Source of the DNA: Megachile rotundata
Taxonomy: Eukaryota; Arthropoda; Insecta; Hymenoptera; Megachilidae
DNA length: 64,000 nt
Assembly (NCBI RefSeq): GCF_050947335.1
Contig: NW_027473825.1
Coordinates: 1 to 64,000 of the forward strand
Direction: 5' to 3'
Shown here: positions 59,291 through 64,000 of the stretch, piece by piece
Layout: each line of letters opens with the position of its first letter
Position numbering within the stretch: position 1 is the first letter of the stretch
Made by a program: the position numbers and the translations under genes
Notes under the pieces: generated by a model
Databases searched by the model: none
The model's input: only the letters and a program-made list of their open reading frames with translations
What the model was told of the DNA's origin: nothing

Positions 59291-59408
59291 ATAATATGGT
59301 TAATAATATGAGTTAGATTGATAATAATAACAGTAATTAATGGAAATAGGATATGGTTTTATAGAGTTTATAATAAATTGTACACACGAAATCAACGTTA
59401 AACTGAAC

Positions 59409-59414
59409 TTTATT
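59409..59414 (-). promoter_or_regulatory. Candidate AATAAA polyadenylation signal in the LTR
   Basis: The minus strand reads AATAAA here, about 70 bases before the LTR end. That is a sensible place for 3' end formation of the element's transcript. A hexamer match in AT-rich DNA is weak evidence by itself. Confidence 0.4.
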
Positions 59415-59550
59415 TTCTACTATGATCACGGAGGATGTCTGTACTGTACGAAAGCTAGAACTGAAGTGAAGAACGAAAAAGAAAGTTTTGAAAAAGAAAC
59501 ACCATTGTTGGGTCCTATAGAAAGAAAAACTCAGAGTGCCCATGTGCTTG

Positions 59551-59556
59551 TTTATT
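59551..59556 (-). promoter_or_regulatory. AT-rich element in the LTR, possible TATA-like or second AATAAA
   Basis: The minus strand reads aagtaataaacaa around these bases, about 130 bases inside the LTR start. It could serve as the LTR promoter's TATA-like element, given the candidate poly(A) signal about 140 bases downstream. It could equally be a chance AATAAA. Confidence 0.25.
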
Positions 59557-59683
59557 ACTTGGCCCACTCCGCAGTGAGAAACTGCAGGCCTTCAATTTCT
59601 TGACCTGAGGACTGTCAGGCAATAAAGAAACATTTACAATGCTACGACACTCGACTTGTATTTTGAACCTAGATATTCCAACA

Positions 59684-59698
59684 GGCCCCCTCAAAAAA
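59684..59698 (-). other. Polypurine tract (plus-strand primer site)
   Basis: The minus strand reads ttttttgagggggcc immediately before the LTR start TGTTGG. A purine run next to the 3' LTR is where reverse transcriptase of LTR elements primes plus-strand synthesis. Its position fixes the LTR boundary. Two cytosines separate the G run from the TG terminus. Confidence 0.8.
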
Positions 59699-59906
59699 TA
59701 AGTCGATGTTCTTTACACTAATCCAAATTAATTTATTACAGTACAGATCATCCCCTTTTGTGTTTATACTGACTCTACCTCTGGGAGCAAAATACAAATG
59801 GTCCAACATTTGTTGCAAAGGAATGGGGAAACCCAGAAAAACCCATCCAGACCATATAAACTATGTCTAACATTTAAATATATGAATAATATAAATCATT
59901 TATTAA
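59699..59906 (-). other. 3' untranslated stretch of the copia element
   Basis: This stretch of about 208 bases lies between the polyprotein stop codon (TAA at 59907-59909) and the polypurine tract. I see no further reading frame, env-like gene or structured repeat in it. Confidence 0.7.
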
Positions 59907-62900
59907 TTATATTAATCCCAATCCTTTCCTGTGTTCCTGAAATTTACTTCCTGGTAATGGTTTCGTGAATATATCGGCTAGTTGATCACCTGTAGGAATA
60001 AATTCAAGTTTTATTACTTTCTTTTCAACTTGTTCTCTGGAAAAATGATACTTTATATCTATGTGTTTTGATCTTTTGTGACTGCCTGGATTATTTGCAA
60101 TATTTATACAACCCATGTTATCTTCGTATATCATTATTGGATCAGAGACACTTATATTAACACTTATTGCTAAAGATTTCAACCAAATCGCCTCTCTAAC
60201 AGCTTCAAAAAGCGCCATATATTCGGCTTCTGTGGACGAAGCAGCTACTGATGTCTGCTTTTTAGTGTTCCAACAGATTGTACATTTTTCATACAACTTG
60301 AACACATATCCCGTTGTGCTTTTCCGATCTGTATTTTCACTACCTCCCCAATCAGAATCTACGTAGCCACTCAATAGATTTTTATAATTATTTTTACTAT
60401 ATACTAATTTGATTTCAGCTGACCCTTTAAGATATCTAAGAACCCTTTTAAGGTTTTGCCATAATTCTTTATTATTTTTACTTGCATACCGACTCAAAAT
60501 ATTTACAGCTATGCTTAAATCGGGTCTTGTACAAATCATTATATACATCAAGCATCCAATCAAATTCCGACAAGGTGCATTGTGTTCTATGTCCGAGTTT
60601 AAAGCTATATAATCCATTGCACTTGGAAGAGGTGTACTAACAGGTTTACAATCTAACATATTAAATTTCTTAAGAACAGTATTAATATATGCACTTTGAT
60701 CCAATGTTATTTGTTCATTAGTTCTTCTAATTTTTATTCCAAGAAACAATTTAATTTCATCTAAATCTGTCATTGAGAATCTATTTTTCAGATAATTTTT
60801 GAAATTTTTCATTGTTTCAGACTCGGCAGTTATTATCACAAGATCATCCACATATAATACTACATATATATTCTTTAATATATTTTTCCGATCTAAAATA
60901 TAAATACAACGATCTGCTGATGAATTTCGGAAACCTTTGTCTATGAGAGCTTTTTCAAACATCTCAAACCAGCACCTAGCTGATTGTTTAAGACCATACA
61001 AAGCTTTATTCAATTTACACACTTGATTATTATTTTCACATTTAACACCTTCTGGAATTCGCATATAAATTTCTTCTCTCAAAATACCGTTTAAAAATGC
61101 TGTCTTCACATCCATATGGTGAACTAATAAATTGTTCTGAATTGCGAAGGCCATAAAAAATCTGAAACTTGTTATTCTAGCTACTGGTGCAAATGTTTCA
61201 TTATAATCTTCTAAATATTTTTGACTAAAACCACGAGCCACTAATCGAGCTTTATATTTCAACGGATTACCAAATTCATCATTTTTGATCGTGAATACCC
61301 ATTTACAATCGACAATGTTCTTATCTATTGGTTTCAATACCAAATCCCAAGTCTTATTTATAACCAATGAGTTTATTTCGTCAGCAATCGCTTGTTCCCA
61401 CTTAACTCTATCTTCTCTAGTTTTGATTTCGTCAAATGAGGTGGGAATTTTAAAAACTATTGACTGTGCGCACAAAAGATAATCATTGTCAATATTCAAT
61501 TCATTATATGATATAGGAACGAGTTGTTTAATCCTATCACTCCTTCTAGGTTCTACATTATCATTCAATTCATTTACTCGATTTTTCTCCGATCCCGATA
61601 CTCCTGTTGCATCTGTTTCAGTTACAGATTTACTATTCCCTTTATCTAACATTACTTTCGTTCTCGGCTCTAATACATCTGATTCATTGTTATCAGATTT
61701 CCTTTTCCTTAACCTATCTGATTTTTGACTATCAGATTTCCTTAACCCATCTGATTTTTCATTATCAGATTTCCTTAACCCATCTGATTTTTCATTATCA
61801 GATTTCCTTAACCTATCTGATTTTTCATTATCAGATTTATCAAATTCTACTGATTTTGGCACCTCAAGAGATGCATCAGTTTCACATACGTCACGTTTTA
61901 AACCAGTTTCCTTTATTAGAGGCCGAGATCCTAAGTAATTTATTTCATCTACTAACACATCTCTTACTATCTCAAATTTCCCATTTTCTACGTTCCACAC
62001 TTTATATCCATTTGGTGCAAATCCTACCAATATACACTTATAAGACTTTTCGTCAAATTTAGACTTTCTAACTTTATTATGTACGTATACCGTGGAACCA
62101 AAAACCTTTAAATATTTCAATTTGGGCTTTTTATTATGCCACAATTCAAATGGGGTCTTATCGACAGTAAGAGCTTTCGATGGTGTTAAATTAATTAAAT
62201 ATGTAGCAGTTAAAACTGCTTCTCCCCAAAACTCTTTTCCTAAATCTGCACCGTTTATCATTGCACGGGCTTTTTCCGTTATTGTTCTGTTCATACGTTC
62301 TGCAACACCATTTAATTGTGGAGTTCGCGGGACCGTTAAATGATAACTTATTCCTTTTTGTACGCAATAATTTTTCATTTCATTTGATAAATATTCTTTG
62401 CCATTATCACAATATAGATTGACTATTTTCAAATTAAAACGTGCCTCACATTTTGCAACATAATCTTTAAAAATTGTAAAAACTTCCGATTTATTTTCTA
62501 GCAAGTATGTAACACAATAATGCGTATACTCATCAATAAAAGTAATAAAATATTTTTTATCATTAATTGTAGAAGGAGTGATTGGACCACAAACGTCTGT
62601 ATGAACTATAAACAAAGGTCGCGTAATGTGACGTTTATCTTTTTCCTTTTCAAACGGCAATTGTGCTTGTTTTCCTTTTATACAAGCTTCACATAAACTA
62701 TCATCTGGAATTACTTTTTCAAGAAACGTTATATCATCTACCATTTGTTTATTTTTCAACTCTAAAAATTTCGTTTTTCCTATGTGCCCTAATCTTCTAT
62801 GCCATAACTCATAAGTATTTACTATTCTATTTGACATACAAGAATTTAATAAATTTATTCTTTTACCTACTATGTCAAAATCTATAGAAATTAACTTATT

Positions 62901-64000
62901 TAAGGGCTTACCATACATCAACGTTTTACCGTCTTTAATTATTTCGACACCCCTTTCGTCAAAGATAATCTTCATCCCTTTCTGCTGCAATTTCCTTACG
63001 GATAGTAAATTGTACGGTACGTCCGGGCAGTACAATACTTCTTCTAAAACGCCGTTGACTCCCATGTTGGTGGTTACAGCTACCTGTCCTTTCTTCAAGG
63101 CCATTATGTATTCCCCATTCTTTGCTATAGAAATCCTTATTGCTGGATCAAGCACTTGTATATTTGAAAACACCTTTTCTTCATTAACGATGTGGTCTGA
63201 CGCTCCGGAGTCCAAAATAAATGATAATTTTTCACTTTCTGTGCATTTATAATCCCCAGTCATAAATGCGTAACCAGATACATTGTCACTGGTCGTTGCC
63301 TGGGATGTTTGAACCAAATGTAAATTATGATTTTTCTTATTCTCTTCTTTATATTGCAAACTCTTTTTATAATAGAAACATTCCCTGATTTTGTGTCCTT
63401 TTCTTCCACACTGGTGACACTTTCCAATAAACTGTCGCTTATTTGGTTTAAAGACAGGCATTCTTCTTGTGTTACCCCTGCGGTTTCCTCTTCTAAAACA
63501 GGAACTCTCGAAATTGGTTGACCGGTGGTTTTGAACGTCAGTATGTAAAACTTTCGTACTTGTATCCATTTTCTCAGATCTGATCCTGGTTTCGTAATCA
63601 AAAAGTCTTTTCTTGACTATATCCAATGTAATATTTGCTTCCGTCATCATTGTTTCTATGACGGTTGATACGGTGTCATATGTTTCCGGCAAACTCGATA
63701 ATAAAATTGAAACGACTTCATTTTCCCGCACTGTCACTCCCGCAGCCGATAATTCGGTTATCAAGTCGTCGAATACTTCGAAATGATCTTTTAACAAACC
63801 ATCACTCTTCATTTTTAGTCTTAATAGTTTCTTCCGGATAGACAATTCTGTGGCAGTACTTTGACTCTCGTAAACACTATCTAAGTTCGATAAAATTGAT
63901 TTCGCGGTACTTCCCGCAGTGTCATATTTTAAATGCGTATCAGCTAAATATTGTACAATGGTGCACTTAGCAATACGCTCAGCTTTAGACCATTCTTTGG
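59907..64000 (-). CDS. Copia-type Gag-Pol polyprotein, N-terminus beyond the window
   Basis: This is the retrotransposon polyprotein that packages, cleaves, reverse-transcribes and integrates the element. Residues are numbered from the first whole codon in view (63996-63998); 1363 are visible and the stop is TAA. Order: a Gag region of the copia UBN2 type (about 1-150, with SLPETYD); a CCHC zinc knuckle at C194, C197, H202, C207; an aspartic protease with LDSGAS, D263; the integrase HHCC finger at H400, H405, C436, C439 and DDE core at D468, D531, E567 with 35 residues between the last two; a charged SD-rich linker at about 720-775; RT with D963 and YVDD at 1049-1052; RNase H with D1214, E1257, D1293. 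All expected catalytic residues are present and the frame is unbroken. The M-like start at 63845 is a TTG codon. The frame stays open to the window edge, so the true start is further right. Possibly functional. Confidence 0.95.
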   Translation of the reverse strand, partial: KEWSKAERIAKCTIVQYLADTHLKYDTAGSTAKSILSNLDSVYESQSTATELSIRKKLLRLKMKSDGLLKDHFEVFDDLITELSAAGVTVRENEVVSILLSSLPETYDTVSTVIETMMTEANITLDIVKKRLFDYETRIRSEKMDTSTKVLHTDVQNHRSTNFESSCFRRGNRRGNTRRMPVFKPNKRQFIGKCHQCGRKGHKIRECFYYKKSLQYKEENKKNHNLHLVQTSQATTSDNVSGYAFMTGDYKCTESEKLSFILDSGASDHIVNEEKVFSNIQVLDPAIRISIAKNGEYIMALKKGQVAVTTNMGVNGVLEEVLYCPDVPYNLLSVRKLQQKGMKIIFDERGVEIIKDGKTLMYGKPLNKLISIDFDIVGKRINLLNSCMSNRIVNTYELWHRRLGHIGKTKFLELKNKQMVDDITFLEKVIPDDSLCEACIKGKQAQLPFEKEKDKRHITRPLFIVHTDVCGPITPSTINDKKYFITFIDEYTHYCVTYLLENKSEVFTIFKDYVAKCEARFNLKIVNLYCDNGKEYLSNEMKNYCVQKGISYHLTVPRTPQLNGVAERMNRTITEKARAMINGADLGKEFWGEAVLTATYLINLTPSKALTVDKTPFELWHNKKPKLKYLKVFGSTVYVHNKVRKSKFDEKSYKCILVGFAPNGYKVWNVENGKFEIVRDVLVDEINYLGSRPLIKETGLKRDVCETDASLEVPKSVEFDKSDNEKSDRLRKSDNEKSDGLRKSDNEKSDGLRKSDSQKSDRLRKRKSDNNESDVLEPRTKVMLDKGNSKSVTETDATGVSGSEKNRVNELNDNVEPRRSDRIKQLVPISYNELNIDNDYLLCAQSIVFKIPTSFDEIKTREDRVKWEQAIADEINSLVINKTWDLVLKPIDKNIVDCKWVFTIKNDEFGNPLKYKARLVARGFSQKYLEDYNETFAPVARITSFRFFMAFAIQNNLLVHHMDVKTAFLNGILREEIYMRIPEGVKCENNNQVCKLNKALYGLKQSARCWFEMFEKALIDKGFRNSSADRCIYILDRKNILKNIYVVLYVDDLVIITAESETMKNFKNYLKNRFSMTDLDEIKLFLGIKIRRTNEQITLDQSAYINTVLKKFNMLDCKPVSTPLPSAMDYIALNSDIEHNAPCRNLIGCLMYIMICTRPDLSIAVNILSRYASKNNKELWQNLKRVLRYLKGSAEIKLVYSKNNYKNLLSGYVDSDWGGSENTDRKSTTGYVFKLYEKCTICWNTKKQTSVAASSTEAEYMALFEAVREAIWLKSLAISVNISVSDPIMIYEDNMGCINIANNPGSHKRSKHIDIKYHFSREQVEKKVIKLEFIPTGDQLADIFTKPLPGSKFQEHRKGLGLI
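61692..61841 (-). repeat. In-frame 33-bp minisatellite inside the polyprotein gene
   Basis: Four tandem units (61692-61730 with a 6-bp insertion, 61731-61763, 61764-61796, 61797-61829) and a partial fifth encode variants of the 11-residue motif KSDNEKSDGLR. The period is a multiple of 3 and so is the insertion, so the frame is kept. It lies in the low-complexity linker between integrase and reverse transcriptase, a region that tolerates length change in copia elements. Confidence 0.9.

Larger units (their letters stand above)
1..59337 (+). repeat. 83-bp AT-rich satellite DNA array (714 full monomers plus one partial)
   Basis: The sequence is a head-to-tail array of an 83-bp unit that begins (arbitrary phase) with taattgtcgttctatcgatc and ends with gtaataagtatag. 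The majority monomer has 20 G/C of 83 bases. Unit starts at 1, 84, 167, 8135 and 59263 are all 1 plus a multiple of 83, so register holds from the first base to the array end. Monomers differ by a limited set of recurring substitutions, such as tctgtcgat, tctatggat, cgataatata, agatcgataatga, agattcataa and gttgataaaaataag, which define subtypes. Because 83 is not a multiple of 3 and the unit contains stops on both strands, no long ORF exists. No gene, tRNA, rRNA or inserted element is seen inside. The left end is cut by the window. A centromeric or pericentromeric role is possible but is inference only. Confidence 0.99.
59341..59683 (-). repeat. Candidate 3' LTR of the copia element (343 bp)
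   Basis: On the minus strand the LTR starts TGTTGGAATATCTAGG at 59683, directly after the polypurine tract, and the nearest plausible end is CCTATTTCCA at 59341. This gives TG...CA termini with an imperfect short inverted repeat (TGTTGGAATA and TATTTCCA) and a length usual for copia LTRs. The right border is well supported. The left border is inferred from the CA terminus and the satellite edge three bases away, because the partner LTR is outside the window. The five bases beyond it, attaa at 59336-59340, would be the target-site copy. Confidence 0.75.
59341..64000 (-). mobile_element. Ty1/copia-class LTR retrotransposon, 5' part beyond the window
   Basis: On the minus strand the order is: Gag-protease-integrase-RT-RNase H in one open frame, a short 3' untranslated stretch, a polypurine tract and an LTR that begins TGTTGGAATATC. 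Integrase before reverse transcriptase in the polyprotein is the hallmark of the copia (Pseudoviridae) order, as opposed to gypsy elements. The start of Gag, the primer-binding site and the 5' LTR lie to the right of 64000. There is no disrupting stop or frameshift in the visible 4.09-kb frame. The element directly abuts the last satellite monomer. Confidence 0.93.

Noticed and set aside
1..59337. CRISPR-like array
   Set aside because: The whole 83-bp unit repeats with no unique spacers, and the context is eukaryotic. It is a satellite.
1..59337. Protein-coding or tRNA/rRNA genes inside the array
   Set aside because: Stops occur in every frame because the unit is not a multiple of 3, and no RNA-gene-like segment interrupts the monomers.
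1..59337. CENP-B box in the monomer
   Set aside because: The CpG-bearing box lacks the CGGG part and spacing of the CENP-B consensus.
59340..59603. 87-residue ORF on the plus strand and 76-residue ORF on the minus strand (59337-59567)
   Set aside because: Both lie in the candidate LTR, show no recognisable domain, and fit chance open frames in a non-coding terminal repeat.
59600..59683. env-like third gene, which would suggest a retrovirus-like element
   Set aside because: Only about 0.2 kb lies between the polyprotein stop and the polypurine tract, with no room for an envelope gene.
61607..62062. 151-residue plus-strand ORF
   Set aside because: It is antisense to the polyprotein, and its repetitive sequence is the mirror of the in-frame 33-bp minisatellite.
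63260..63601. 113-residue minus-strand ORF
   Set aside because: It is a different frame over the zinc-knuckle region of the polyprotein, with no domain of its own.
63843..63845. Polyprotein start at 63845
   Set aside because: The codon is TTG and the same frame continues open to the window edge with Gag-like sequence, so this is not the real start.

Overview
The window has two parts: a tandem satellite array at 1-59337 (about 93 % of the bases), and a Ty1/copia-class LTR retrotransposon on the minus strand at 59341-64000, which runs off the right end. There are no prokaryotic signals. A long 83-bp AT-rich satellite abutting an animal-type copia element points to a eukaryotic heterochromatic region, pericentromeric or otherwise gene-poor. 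I think an arthropod (insect) is most likely, but the sequence does not prove it.

Satellite (1-59337). The monomer is 83 bp, about 24 % GC, in one orientation throughout. Taking phase 1 at base 1, there are 714 full monomers and a 75-bp partial one starting at 59263. Every marker I checked, up to the last monomer, sits at an exact multiple of 83 bp, so there is no net indel over 59 kb. Monomers fall into about ten recognisable subtypes. Their order is itself repeated as nested higher-order blocks: a roughly 118-121-monomer unit (9.8-10 kb) with copies from 1, from 9795 and from about 41999 (partial near 36.6 kb); a 55-monomer duplication (21.4-30.2 kb); three tandem copies of a 21-monomer unit (28.2-33.4 kb); a nearly perfect 65-monomer tandem duplication (33.8-44.6 kb); and 14- and 13-monomer duplications close to the right edge. 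This looks like repeated unequal exchange or amplification always resolved in monomer register. I see no gene, RNA gene or inserted element inside the array.

Retrotransposon (59341-64000, minus strand). Read on the minus strand, the window shows the 3' part of the element: a single open Gag-protease-integrase-RT-RNase H reading frame (entering from beyond 64000, stop at 59907), a short 3' untranslated stretch, a polypurine tract (59684-59698) and a candidate 3' LTR (59341-59683, TG...CA). All catalytic motifs I can locate are present and no stop or frameshift is seen, so this may be a young, possibly functional copy. Its first Gag codons, primer-binding site and 5' LTR lie outside the window. 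The LTR ends within a few bases of the last satellite base, so the element either inserted into the array or marks its edge.

No new multi-gene system is supported here. The unusual material is the strict register and nested architecture of the satellite, its strand asymmetry, and an in-frame 33-bp minisatellite inside the copia polyprotein.
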